Assembly: GCF_002933465.1 (NCBI RefSeq)
Contig: NZ_PSZE01000034.1
Span: 1-64,000 of the forward strand
From: Nocardia nova
GTDB taxonomy: Bacteria; Actinomycetota; Actinomycetes; Mycobacteriales; Mycobacteriaceae
Direction: 5' to 3'
Length of the DNA: 64,000 nucleotides
The position numbers were made by a program, and so were the translations under genes. This document shows, one piece after another, positions 51,449-60,177 of the stretch. Within the stretch, counting starts at the first letter, position 1, and the number at the start of each line of letters is the position of its first letter. The notes under the pieces were generated by a model that was given only the letters and a program-made list of their open reading frames with translations, was not told the DNA's origin and did no database searches.

Positions 51449-52018
51449 TCAGGGAGCGAGGGCGTGCAGCAACGAATCCTGCATCCAGGTCAGCCAGTGG
51501 TAGACGTCCAGGTGCGGGGCGCGAGGGTCGTCCGGCTCGAGTTGGTCCGGCGTATCGGCGTCGATGCCCAGCGCGGTGCCGAGCGCCAGCCGCACGTCGT
51601 TGAGCGCGTTCAGCCAGGCGTCGGCCTGTTCGGGGGTGAGCACGATCTTGCCGCCGCGCTCGGGCAGGGTTTCCAGGACCACCATGCCGGCGGCGACCTT
51701 CGCGTCGATGATGTCGGGTTCGTGCAGGCTGCGCAGGGCGCTGTTGAGATCGGCGCGGTCGGCGTCCGGGGAACCGGGTTCCTTGCGATGGAAGTCGGGC
51801 AGCAGCCGCGCCAGGCGCGGGTCCTCCGGCGGAACGCTGTTGCCGGTGCGAAGTCCGGTCAGCTCCGCGAGATCGTCCTCGGGAGTGGACCGGGCCCGAT
51901 CGGTGAGCAGTCCGGTTACCGCCCCCACCAGCGAACGCAGGACGTCCGCCTCCCTGGGGTCCATTTCCGACCGCAGCTTGAGCCCGCTCAGCGAGTTCTT
52001 CCTGCTCCACTTGCGCAC
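51449..52018 (-). CDS. DUF2017 family protein (Rv1332 type)
   Basis: 189 residues from the GTG at 52016-52018, chosen because family members begin MRKW-like; GTG at 52044, inside clpS, is an alternative. An N-terminal basic patch (RKWSRKNSLSGLKLRSEMDP) is followed by READVLRSLVGAVTGLL and a helical C-terminus ending WLTWMQDSLLHALAP. The function is unknown, but DUF2017 almost always follows clpS, which suggests a link to the ClpS/ClpC degradation pathway. It lies 22 nt after the clpS stop. Confidence 0.82.
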   Translation of the reverse strand: MRKWSRKNSLSGLKLRSEMDPREADVLRSLVGAVTGLLTDRARSTPEDDLAELTGLRTGNSVPPEDPRLARLLPDFHRKEPGSPDADRADLNSALRSLHEPDIIDAKVAAGMVVLETLPERGGKIVLTPEQADAWLNALNDVRLALGTALGIDADTPDQLEPDDPRAPHLDVYHWLTWMQDSLLHALAP

Positions 52019-52040
52019 GGGGCTACCGTAGCCGTCGCGG

Positions 52041-52346
52041 TCACTGGTCACGTTGCATGGTCGCCCAGAGTCCGGCGGCATGCAGACGCTGAACGTCGTG
52101 CTCCATCCTGTCCCGGGACCCCGACGACACCACCGCCTTGCCCTCGTTGTGTACCTGCAGCATCAGCTCGGTTGCCTTGGCTTTGCTGTAACCGAAGAGC
52201 TTTTGGAAGATGTAGGTGACGTAGTGCATCAGGTTCACCGGGTCGTCCCAGACCACCGTGACCCACGGCCGATCCTCGGCCTCCAGGATCTCGGTGACCT
52301 CGACGGCTTCCGGTGTGGCCTGAGCCGCCGACAACTGTCCGGCCAC
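52041..52346 (-). CDS. clpS: ATP-dependent Clp protease adaptor ClpS
   Basis: 101 residues if it starts at the GTG at 52344-52346, the same length as M. tuberculosis ClpS. The frame stays open to an ATG at 52487, but those residues do not resemble ClpS. Core motifs: VTVVWDDPVNLMHYVTYIFQ, KLFGYSKAKATELMLQVHNE and GKAVVSSGSRDRMEHDVQRL. The Asp-Asp and Met residues form the N-degron pocket. ClpS delivers proteins with destabilising N-termini to ClpC-ClpP. It is divergent from pncB. Confidence 0.9.
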   Translation of the reverse strand: MAGQLSAAQATPEAVEVTEILEAEDRPWVTVVWDDPVNLMHYVTYIFQKLFGYSKAKATELMLQVHNEGKAVVSSGSRDRMEHDVQRLHAAGLWATMQRDQ

Positions 52347-52588
52347 GACGCATACGCGGCTGCTCCGCCCCGCCCACGACTGCCCGAGCCACGCCGTGTC
52401 CTGCGGGCCCGTCACTCGCGCCGCTGCCTGGTTCGCGCCGACCGGACCGGCGGCGATCCGGACGGCGTCTCTCATGCACAGACCCATACCCTCAGAGTAC
52501 GACGCGCCTCCGGATTAACAACACCCGCGCCGTGCTGTCCCGAAGCCCATCCGCGCCGCCGCGCGTCCGGTATGTCTACAGTGGCCGG

Positions 52589-53902
52589 GTGGACACATCG
52601 GCCGCCGCCGCGAGCACCGCCCTGCTGACCGACCAGTACGAGCTGACCATGCTCGCGGCCGCCCTGGCCGACGGTTCGGCACAACGGCAATGCACCTTCG
52701 AGGTATTCGCTCGCCGGTTGCCACACGGCCGCCGATACGGCGTTGTCGCGGGTACCGACCGGTTGCTCACCGCGTTGCGGGACTTCCGTTTCGGCGAAGC
52801 CGAACTCGCTGTGGCAGCGCGATTCCTGGACCCGCGAACCCTGGAGTGGCTGCGCGATTTCCGCTTCACCGGCGATATCGACGGCTACCTGGAAGGTGAT
52901 TTCTACTTCCCCGGCTCGCCGATCCTGTCGGTGCGGGGCAGTTTCGCCGAGTGCGTGGTACTGGAGACGCTGATCCTGTCGATCCTCAATCACGACAGTG
53001 CGATCGCCGCCGCGGCGGCCCGTATGGTCAGCGCGGCCGCGGGGCGCCGGATGATCGAGATGGGTTCGCGCCGCACTCACGAACTGGCCGCTCCCGCCTG
53101 CGCTCGCGCCGCCTATCTGGCCGGATTCGACGCCACCTCGAATCTGGAGGCGGTGCGGCGCTACGGGATTCCCGGCGCCGGCACCAGCGCGCACGCCTTC
53201 ACGCTGTTGCACAGCGGCCCCGACGGACAGCACGAGGCGGCGGCATTCCGCAGTCAGGTGGACGCGCTGGGCATCGGCACCACACTGCTCGTGGACACCT
53301 TCGACATCACCGCCGGGGTGGCCCGCGCGATCGAGGTGGCAGGGCCCGAATTGGGCGGTGTGCGTATCGATTCCGGCGACTTGGGCGTGTTGGCGCGGCA
53401 GGTGCGCGACCAGCTCGACGCCCTCGGCGCGAAACACACCCGCATCGTGGTGTCCGGTGATCTGGACGAATACGCGATCGCCGCCCTCCGCGCCGAGCCG
53501 GTCGACGTATACGGCGTGGGCACGTCACTGGTCACCGGGTCGGGCGCGCCGACCGCCGGAATGGTCTACAAGCTGGTGGAGGTCGAGGGCGTCCCGGTGG
53601 CCAAGCGCAGTAGCCACAAACAGTCGCGAGGCGGCACCAAGCGCGCGGTCCGACTGTCCCGCGATACCGGCACCATCGTCGAGGAGATCGTGTATCCGGC
53701 CGCGGCGCCCCGACCCACCGGCAATGGGTACGAGGTGCGGGATCTGCTGATTCCGATCATTCGCAAAGGCGAGCCGGTAGCCGATTCACCGGACCTGGCG
53801 AGCAGCCGGGAGTTGGTGGCACGCGGGCTGGTCAGCCTGCCCTGGGAAGGTCTGAAACTGTCCGCGGGCGAACCGGCTGTCGCGACCACATTCCTACAAT
53901 GA
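52589..53902 (+). CDS. pncB: Nicotinate phosphoribosyltransferase
   Basis: 437 residues from the GTG at 52589. It joins nicotinate and PRPP to nicotinate mononucleotide in NAD salvage. Motifs: LLTDQYELTMLAAALADGSA, FEVFARRLPHGRRYGVVAG, the conserved His-containing EMGSRRTHELAAPACARAAY, GTSAHAFTLLH and GVRIDSGDLGVLARQVRDQL. It corresponds to Rv1330c (pncB1). The nicotinamidase gene follows after 35 nt, so the two salvage steps are probably co-transcribed. Confidence 0.94.
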   Translation: MDTSAAAASTALLTDQYELTMLAAALADGSAQRQCTFEVFARRLPHGRRYGVVAGTDRLLTALRDFRFGEAELAVAARFLDPRTLEWLRDFRFTGDIDGYLEGDFYFPGSPILSVRGSFAECVVLETLILSILNHDSAIAAAAARMVSAAAGRRMIEMGSRRTHELAAPACARAAYLAGFDATSNLEAVRRYGIPGAGTSAHAFTLLHSGPDGQHEAAAFRSQVDALGIGTTLLVDTFDITAGVARAIEVAGPELGGVRIDSGDLGVLARQVRDQLDALGAKHTRIVVSGDLDEYAIAALRAEPVDVYGVGTSLVTGSGAPTAGMVYKLVEVEGVPVAKRSSHKQSRGGTKRAVRLSRDTGTIVEEIVYPAAAPRPTGNGYEVRDLLIPIIRKGEPVADSPDLASSRELVARGLVSLPWEGLKLSAGEPAVATTFLQ

Positions 53903-53937
53903 AGTAGAGGCAACCGGCGCGAAACGAGGTGCGGGAG

Positions 53938-54516
53938 ATGGGTAGAGCACTCATCGTCGTCGATGTGCAGAACGATTTCTGCGAGGGCGGCTCCCTCGCG
54001 GTCTCCGGCGGCGCCGCGGTGGCCCGGCAGATCAGCGACTATCTGGCCGCGCACCGCGGCGACTATGCCGCGATCGCCGCCACTCGCGATTTCCATATCG
54101 ATCCGGGTTCTCATTTCTCCGATCGTCCCGATTTCGTTGATACCTGGCCGCCGCACTGCCGGGCCGGCACGCCGGGTGCGGATTTCCATCCGAATCTCGA
54201 TATCTCCGCGGTGGACGCGGTGTTCTCCAAGGGCGCTTACAGTGCCGCCTATTCCGGATTCGAGGGTTCGACCAATGATGCGGTCGAGCTCGCGGAATGG
54301 TTGCGCGGCAACGGCATCGACGCCGTGGACATCTGTGGAATCGCCACCGACCACTGTGTCCGAGCCACCGCCGACGATGCCCGCGCTGCCGGTCTGTCCA
54401 CGCGGGTGCTGCTGCATCTCACCGCGGCGGTGTCACCCGAGACGACCGCCACCGCGCTGGAAGGTCTGCGGGCGGCCGGAGTGGAGTTGGCGGGCAGCGT
54501 GCCCACGAACACATGA
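53938..54516 (+). CDS. pncA: Nicotinamidase/pyrazinamidase
   Basis: 192 residues from the ATG at 53938. It hydrolyses nicotinamide to nicotinate and would activate pyrazinamide. The catalytic triad is visible: Asp in LIVVDVQNDFCEGG, Lys in FSKGAYSAAYSGFEG and Cys in GIATDHCVRATADDARAAG. The metal site is ATRDFHIDPGSHF. In M. tuberculosis pncA is elsewhere; here it directly follows pncB, giving nicotinamide to NaMN in one unit. Confidence 0.95.
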   Translation: MGRALIVVDVQNDFCEGGSLAVSGGAAVARQISDYLAAHRGDYAAIAATRDFHIDPGSHFSDRPDFVDTWPPHCRAGTPGADFHPNLDISAVDAVFSKGAYSAAYSGFEGSTNDAVELAEWLRGNGIDAVDICGIATDHCVRATADDARAAGLSTRVLLHLTAAVSPETTATALEGLRAAGVELAGSVPTNT

Positions 54517-54595
54517 GCGGGCGGCGAAGGCCCCTTGCCCGATCGCGACGCCGGCACGGTCCGCGGCGCACGCCGGACCACCGCCGCGAGATGGA

Positions 54596-55462
54596 CTAGG
54601 AGTCCGCGGCCAGGAATTCCACCAGGGCGGCGGCCACCGGTCCGGGGTTCTCGACCTGCGGGTAGTGACCGGTCGCGGGCGCCGCGTCCAACACCTCGAA
54701 ACGCGCCTTCGGCAGCCGTTCCCGCAGTCGCGGCAGCAGGTGTCCACCGCTGATCGGGTCGGCCGGGCCCCAAACGAAAAGCACCGGGCCGGGATAACTT
54801 TCGAGTGCCCGCTGCCAGCGTTCGGCGTTGGCCCGACGCTCGGCGTGGTAGCGATTGAGCGCCCATTGCACGCGCTTACCGCCGCCGTCGGTCATCGCCA
54901 GCCACATCTGATGCAGATCGGCATCGGAGACCGGGCGCCCCAGGATCCTGCGCAGCGTCATCCGGAAGGTCGTCTCGGACATGAGCGGATTCAGTATCTT
55001 GCCGATCGGGGTGGTCATCAGATGCTGAATCGGCAAGGGCCGGTACAGGTCCGGGTACAGGCCGCCGTTGAGCCAGGCCATCCGCCGTACCCGCGCACTG
55101 TCGCGGGCCAGCAACTCCTGTGCCACGCTGACCCCGTAATCGTGTGCCACGAGCGCGGTGCCGGTGATTCCGAGCCGCTGCCAGAGCTGTTCGACCAGCG
55201 TGGCCTGTTCGGTCATCCGGTAGTCGTGCCCGCGCGGTTTGTCGCTGGCACCGAAGCCGAGGAAATCCAGAGTCGTTACCCCGCAGCCGGATTCGGTGAG
55301 GGCGGGCAGTATCGAGACCCAGTCGTGCGAGGACGTCGGATATCCGTGTAGCAGCGTCACCGGCCGCCCGTCGCTCGGGCCGTCCTGCCGGTGGAAGATC
55401 CGGTGGCCACTCAGTTCCAGGTGCGAACCCCCGGCGATCCAGGTGCGGTAATCCGGCTCCAC
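54596..55462 (-). CDS. Alpha/beta hydrolase, epoxide-hydrolase/dehalogenase-like
   Basis: 288 residues from the GTG at 55460-55462, six bases after GGAAAGGAG; a longer frame to 55510 lacks such a site. Alpha/beta-hydrolase fold with the oxyanion HGYPTSSHDW, a nucleophile elbow ALVAHDYGVSVAQ where the nucleophile is Asp (as in epoxide hydrolases and haloalkane dehalogenases, not Ser), and the general-base His in GHYPQVENP. This favours epoxide or haloalkane hydrolysis. It is inserted between pncA and dinG relative to M. tuberculosis. Confidence 0.83.
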   Translation of the reverse strand: MEPDYRTWIAGGSHLELSGHRIFHRQDGPSDGRPVTLLHGYPTSSHDWVSILPALTESGCGVTTLDFLGFGASDKPRGHDYRMTEQATLVEQLWQRLGITGTALVAHDYGVSVAQELLARDSARVRRMAWLNGGLYPDLYRPLPIQHLMTTPIGKILNPLMSETTFRMTLRRILGRPVSDADLHQMWLAMTDGGGKRVQWALNRYHAERRANAERWQRALESYPGPVLFVWGPADPISGGHLLPRLRERLPKARFEVLDAAPATGHYPQVENPGPVAAALVEFLAADS

Positions 55463-55673
55463 GCGCGTCTCCTTCCCCGTACCGCACCCCCTGATGCGGA
55501 TCACCGCCAACCCTACTGGCCGTCCCGGACGCGGCCACCGGATCCGGCGTCACCCCGACGCCCCTGTGGACAACTCCCGGCTTGTGCACAACCTCGCGCA
55601 GACGGGAGCGGGCACGCACGGGCGACCACCGCCGGTCGGGTCGATTGTCGGCAGGGGGCGCTAGTCTTCCTGA

Positions 55674-57794
55674 GTGCCCGAACTCCCGCCCGTACCGACC
55701 CTGCTGGCGACCGCCGTGGAAGCACTCGGCGGTACCGCGCGCACCGGTCAGCAGACGATGTCGGCCGCGGTCGCGCACTCCATCGACACCAAGGAGCACC
55801 TGGCCGTCCAGGCCGGAACCGGCACCGGCAAGTCGCTGGCCTATCTGGTGCCGAGCCTGCGGCACGCGGTGCAGAGCGGACGGACGGTCGTCGTGTCCAC
55901 CGCCACGATCGCGCTGCAGCGGCAGTTGGTGGACCGCGATCTGCCGCGGTTGGCGCAGGCGCTGGAGAAACCACTGGGCCGGCGCGGCCGATTCGCGATC
56001 CTCAAGGGCCGCAACAACTATCTGTGTCTGCACAAGATCAACAGCGCGATCCCGGACGAACCACCGGAGACCGAACTGTTCGACGCCTTCGCGATCTCCC
56101 GGCTCGGGCGCGAGGTGCAGCGACTCAACGAGTGGGCCTCCGACACCGAGACCGGCGACCGGGACGAACTGGTCCCCGGCGTCAGCGACCGGGCATGGCG
56201 CCAGGTCAGCGTGTCGGCGCGAGAATGCCTGGGCAAATCGCGCTGTCCGTTCGGCACCGACTGCTTCGCCGAACGCGCCCGCGCGGAATCCGGACAGGCC
56301 GATGTGGTGGTCACCAACCACGCGCTGCTGGCCATCGATGCCATCAGCGGTATCCAGGTGCTGCCCGAACACGATGTGGTCGTCATCGACGAGGCGCACG
56401 AACTGGTGGACCGGGTCACCGGCGTGGCGACCGCGGAACTGTCCACCGCCACCATCACCGCCGCGGCCAAGCGCTGCGCCAAACTCGTCGACGAGGGCGA
56501 TCTCGACCGGCTCGAGGGCGCGGCGGAGGCTTGGCACGAATTGCTCGAGGATCTGCCGGCGGGCCGCTGGGACGAGCTCCCCGCCGGCGGCGATCAGGTC
56601 CTGGCTCTGCTGCGCGACGCCGCCTGGACCGTCCGCACCGCCCTCGCGCCTCCCGGTTCCGGTGCGCCACCAGGCGATCCGGAGGCCGCAGCGGCCCGCA
56701 ATATCGCGGTGGCCGCGGTCGAAGAGGTACACGATACGGCCGTGCGCGCGCTGACGGCGTTCGAGGAACCCGATCCCGCGGCCCGCCGCGATGTGCTGTG
56801 GCTGGCCGTGGACGAGGTGCGCGGCGTCGCCCGGCGCACGCTGCACATGGCCCCGCTCTCCGTGGGCGGATTGCTGCGCAGCCGGTTGTTCGGCGCCGCG
56901 ACGGTCATTCTCACCTCGGCCACGCTGCAGGTCGGCGGATCCTTCGACGGATTGGCCGTCACGTGGGGGCTGCCCCCGCAGACACCCGATCGCGCCGGAA
57001 CCGACGTCCCGAGCGCCGAGCGCGCGGACAAGGGCATCCGCCGCATCGACCCGGCCCTGGCCAACGGAGCCGAAGCTCCCGCCGACACCTCGGTCATGCG
57101 CTGGAATTCGCTGGATGTGGGCTCACCCTTCGATCACGCGAAATCCGGCATCCTCTACGTCGCCAAACATCTGCCGGCCCCCGGCCGCGACGGCCTGGCC
57201 CCGGCCTACCTGGACGAGATCGAGCGGCTGATCGAGGCGGCCGGCGGGCGCACGCTGGGGCTGTTCTCCTCGATGCGCGCCGCCAAGGCCGCCAGCGAGA
57301 TCCTGCGCGAACGCCTGGACACGCCGATCCTCTGCCAGGGCGAGGACGCCACCGGCACCCTGGTCCGCCGCTTCGCCGACGATCCCGCGACGTCACTGTT
57401 CGGCACGCTCTCGCTGTGGCAGGGCGTGGACGTTCCGGGACCGTCGCTGAGCCTGGTCATTCTCGACCGGATTCCCTTTCCCCGGCCCGACGATCCCTTG
57501 CTGGTCGCCCGGCAGCAGGCCGTCCAGGCACGCGGCGGCAACGGCTTCCTGACCATCGCGGCCAACCACGCCGCCCTGCTGCTGGCTCAGGGCACCGGAC
57601 GGCTGCTACGCAGCGTGCACGATCGCGGCGTAGTGGCGATTCTGGATCCCCGGCTGGTGACGGCCCGGTACGGCGGATATCTGCGCGCCTCGTTGCCGCC
57701 GTACTGGGAGACCTCCGACCCCGAGGTTGTCACCAAGGCACTACGGCGCCTGACCGCCACGGCCGCCGACCTGACCGCCGCCGCCGAAAACTGA
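55674..57794 (+). CDS. dinG: DinG-family ATP-dependent DNA helicase
   Basis: 706 residues, GTG start. XPD-like superfamily 2 helicase: VQAGTGTGKSLAYLVPS (Walker A), VVVSTATIALQRQLVDRDLP, four cysteines of an Fe-S cluster (NYLCLHK, then ECLGKSRCPFGTDCF), VVVIDEAHELVDRV (DEAH), VILTSATLQVGGSFDGLAVT and QGTGRLLRSVHDRGVVAILD (motif VI). It unwinds 5'-3', resolving R-loops or damaged forks. It matches Rv1329c in position. Strong hairpins follow it. Confidence 0.92.
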   Translation: MPELPPVPTLLATAVEALGGTARTGQQTMSAAVAHSIDTKEHLAVQAGTGTGKSLAYLVPSLRHAVQSGRTVVVSTATIALQRQLVDRDLPRLAQALEKPLGRRGRFAILKGRNNYLCLHKINSAIPDEPPETELFDAFAISRLGREVQRLNEWASDTETGDRDELVPGVSDRAWRQVSVSARECLGKSRCPFGTDCFAERARAESGQADVVVTNHALLAIDAISGIQVLPEHDVVVIDEAHELVDRVTGVATAELSTATITAAAKRCAKLVDEGDLDRLEGAAEAWHELLEDLPAGRWDELPAGGDQVLALLRDAAWTVRTALAPPGSGAPPGDPEAAAARNIAVAAVEEVHDTAVRALTAFEEPDPAARRDVLWLAVDEVRGVARRTLHMAPLSVGGLLRSRLFGAATVILTSATLQVGGSFDGLAVTWGLPPQTPDRAGTDVPSAERADKGIRRIDPALANGAEAPADTSVMRWNSLDVGSPFDHAKSGILYVAKHLPAPGRDGLAPAYLDEIERLIEAAGGRTLGLFSSMRAAKAASEILRERLDTPILCQGEDATGTLVRRFADDPATSLFGTLSLWQGVDVPGPSLSLVILDRIPFPRPDDPLLVARQQAVQARGGNGFLTIAANHAALLLAQGTGRLLRSVHDRGVVAILDPRLVTARYGGYLRASLPPYWETSDPEVVTKALRRLTATAADLTAAAEN

Positions 57795-57845
57795 ACCGAA
57801 CCGTTATGTGACACCAGCCACATCGACTGGGAACCTACTTCTGTT

Positions 57846-57874
57846 CGGAAGTAAGTTGGCGAACGATACTTCCG
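57846..57874. other. Inverted repeat CGGAAGTA-N13-TACTTCCG
   Basis: Perfect 8-bp arms with a 13-base loop, about 50 nt after the dinG stop. It may form an RNA hairpin with the larger one at 57908-57944 or be a protein site. Confidence 0.5.
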
Positions 57875-57907
57875 GTGCACCCCAATTCCCACATCGGAGT
57901 ATCCGAG

Positions 57908-57944
57908 GTCCCCGCGTCGCGAACCCTGCACGCGACGTGGGGAC
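57908..57944. terminator. Bidirectional terminator-like hairpin between dinG and doxX
   Basis: A 14-pair stem (57908-57921 with 57931-57944, one G-T wobble) encloses a 9-base loop. It lies between two convergent genes (stops at 57794 and 57969), where a hairpin usable from both sides is expected. No long T-run follows, as is usual in high-GC actinobacteria. Confidence 0.65.
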
Positions 57945-57968
57945 ACTCATATCACCCGGCCCGCGAAA

Positions 57969-58502
57969 CTACTTCACCAGCAAAGTGATCACCGCGGCCA
58001 CCACGCCGATCACGACCGCACCGACTCCCCACACGATGCCGTGCCGCTGCCACGGCCGCCCGTGGTCGACCGAGAACCGGCCCGGACCGGTGAAGCCCAG
58101 CACCGCCGCGACCACCGCGAACAACAGGGCGGATTCGTATCCGGCGAGCCCGTGCGGCCAGGTCACATGCATCGCATTGATCATGGTGCCGAGCACGATC
58201 GCAGCAGCCAGTGGCGTCACCAGCCCGAGGAACAGCAGACCGCCGCCGACCGCCTCACACAGCCCGGCGAGCGTGGCGAAGAATTTCCCGGGGTCGTAAC
58301 CCATGTGCTGGAATCCGTCGGCGGTCGCGGACAGGCCGTCGCCATTGAACCAGCCGAAGAGTTTCTGAGTGCCGTGCACGAACAGCAGTCCGCCGAAGAC
58401 CAGCCGCAGCAGCAGCAGGCCGATATCGGCGGCGAAGGGATCGGCCGCGGTCCGGAATTCCAGCGGGCGGGCGGCGGTCCGGGACTCGGGATTGGCGGTC
58501 AT
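57969..58502 (-). CDS. DoxX family membrane protein
   Basis: 177 residues from the ATG at 58500-58502; an in-frame ATG at 58520 is possible. Four membrane helices with the DoxX signature: LLLLRLVFGGLLFVHGTQKL then FGWF, FATLAGLCEAVGGGLLFLGL, and TMINAMHVTWPHGL. DoxX proteins partner with oxidoreductases in thiol and oxidative stress handling; in mycobacteria one forms a complex with SodA and SseA. A 20-bp palindrome 39 nt upstream of the start marks a repressor site, but no regulator is adjacent. Confidence 0.85.
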   Translation of the reverse strand: MTANPESRTAARPLEFRTAADPFAADIGLLLLRLVFGGLLFVHGTQKLFGWFNGDGLSATADGFQHMGYDPGKFFATLAGLCEAVGGGLLFLGLVTPLAAAIVLGTMINAMHVTWPHGLAGYESALLFAVVAAVLGFTGPGRFSVDHGRPWQRHGIVWGVGAVVIGVVAAVITLLVK

Positions 58503-58540
58503 GATCGTCGGAGTCCTCATCTCGTTAGTTGGCGAAAGCA

Positions 58541-58560
58541 AATCGGACCACGGTCCGATT
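58541..58560. promoter_or_regulatory. 20-bp perfect palindrome upstream of doxX
   Basis: AATCGGACC-AC-GGTCCGATT: 9-bp perfect arms with a 2-base centre. This size and symmetry are typical of TetR-family operators. It lies just upstream of the DoxX start in a 175-nt gap shared with the NCS2 permease stop. The regulator must be encoded elsewhere. Confidence 0.7.
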
Positions 58561-58677
58561 GATAACACGGTGACCAACCGAACCCGGTTCACGGGTCATT
58601 CCATGCGGTTCGTTCCGTAAGGCTTGCCCATAAGACGAGGAATCTCCGCCGAACTCATCGGCGGCCGCCGGGTCGGT

Positions 58678-60042
58678 CTAATCGGCGAGGAAGAAGAAGT
58701 ACGCGAGGAAGACCGCCATCAGCACCCACATGACCGGGTGCACCTCCCGCCCCCGCCGCCGCGCGACCATGACGACGGGATAGAAGGTCAGCCCCATCGC
58801 GATTCCGTTGGCGATCGAGTAGGTCAGCGGCATCATGATCACGGTGATGAACGCCGGAATCGCGAACTCTAGCTTGCTCCAATCGATGTCGCCGAGCGCC
58901 CGCGACATCAGCACACCCACCACGATCAGCGCCGGCGCCGTCACGGCGGGAACGTCGGCCACCACCGCGAAGACCGGAAAGAAGAACATCGCGGCCAGGA
59001 ACCACCCCGCGGTCGACACCGCGGTGAGCCCGGTTCGCCCGCCCGCACTGACACCGGCCGTGGATTCGACATAGGCGGTGGTCGTCGAGGTGCCGATGAT
59101 CGCGCCCGCGGCGGTACCGATCGAATCGGCGGCCAGCGCCTGTGCGGCACGCGGCAGCTTCCCGTCGGGCCCGAGCAGCCCGGCCTGGTTGGCGATTCCG
59201 ATCAGGGTGCCCGAGGCGTCGAAGAAGTCGACGAACAGCATGGTCAGCACGACGATCGCCATCTGGCCGGTGAAGGCGTGCGGCAGATTCACGATGGCCT
59301 GGCCGAAGGTCTGGTCCAGCCCGTGCGGCAGCGCCACCACCTGATGCGGCAGATGCACCAGGCCGCTGACGATGCCGACGACGGTCGTGCAGACGATGCC
59401 GTACAGCACGGCGCCGTGCCAGCCCAGTACCAGGAACACTACCGTTACCAGCAGCCCGAACAAAGCCAGCAGCGTGGTCCCCTTGGTGAAATCACCCAGG
59501 TGCACGAAGGTCGCCGGATCCGAGACCACGATCCCGGCGTTCTTGAGGCCGAGGAAGGCGACGAACATACCGATTCCCGCGCCGACGGCCAGTTTCAGCT
59601 GCAGCGGAATCGCATCGATGATCTTCTCGCGGATCTTGGTCACCGCGAGGATGAAGAAGATGATGCCCGACAGCAGCGTGCCCGACAGCGCAACCTGCCA
59701 GTCGATCCCCATCCCCAGCACGACCGAATACGCGAAGAAGGCGTTGAGCCCCATCCCGGGCGCGAGCGCGATCGGGTAGCGCGCCCACACCCCCATCACG
59801 AGCGTGCCCACCACCGCGGCCACCGCGGTCGCGGTGAACACCGCCTGGGTCGGAATGCCGCGCGATCCGAGTTGACCGTGGTCGCCGAGGACCGCCGGGT
59901 TGACCGCGAGCACGTAGGACATCGCCAGGAAGGTGACGGTGCCCGCCATGAGCTCGCGCTTCATGGTCGATCCGAGCCTCGCGATCCCGAAATAGGAATC
60001 GAGGCGTCCCTTGGACCGTGCCAGGACGTCGACACTGCTCAT
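58678..60042 (-). CDS. NCS2-family purine permease (AzgA/PbuG-like)
   Basis: 454 residues, ATG at 60040-60042. About twelve or more membrane segments with the AzgA-like signatures: REMAGT-type RELMAGTVTFLAMSYVLAVN, APGMGLNAFFAYSVVLGMG, LFVDFFDASGTLIGIANQAG and IIGTSTTTAYVESTAGVSAG. It takes up hypoxanthine, guanine or adenine with protons. No purine-catabolic genes are adjacent. It is inserted between dinG and glgP relative to M. tuberculosis. Confidence 0.9.
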   Translation of the reverse strand: MSSVDVLARSKGRLDSYFGIARLGSTMKRELMAGTVTFLAMSYVLAVNPAVLGDHGQLGSRGIPTQAVFTATAVAAVVGTLVMGVWARYPIALAPGMGLNAFFAYSVVLGMGIDWQVALSGTLLSGIIFFILAVTKIREKIIDAIPLQLKLAVGAGIGMFVAFLGLKNAGIVVSDPATFVHLGDFTKGTTLLALFGLLVTVVFLVLGWHGAVLYGIVCTTVVGIVSGLVHLPHQVVALPHGLDQTFGQAIVNLPHAFTGQMAIVVLTMLFVDFFDASGTLIGIANQAGLLGPDGKLPRAAQALAADSIGTAAGAIIGTSTTTAYVESTAGVSAGGRTGLTAVSTAGWFLAAMFFFPVFAVVADVPAVTAPALIVVGVLMSRALGDIDWSKLEFAIPAFITVIMMPLTYSIANGIAMGLTFYPVVMVARRRGREVHPVMWVLMAVFLAYFFFLAD

Positions 60043-60177
60043 CTACTGCTCTCCACCCTCGCCCCGGACCGATCGGACTGCGCCGAGGGCACCGTATCGG
60101 TCCCGGACCGCTCGATGCCATTCGGATCGGCGAACATGGGGCAGATCACTCCCCGATATCCCCGCTGACCAGACGCT

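Noticed and set aside
52347..52487. N-terminal extension of ClpS to an ATG at 52487
   Set aside because: The added 47 residues do not resemble ClpS, and the internal GTG gives the normal 101-residue length.
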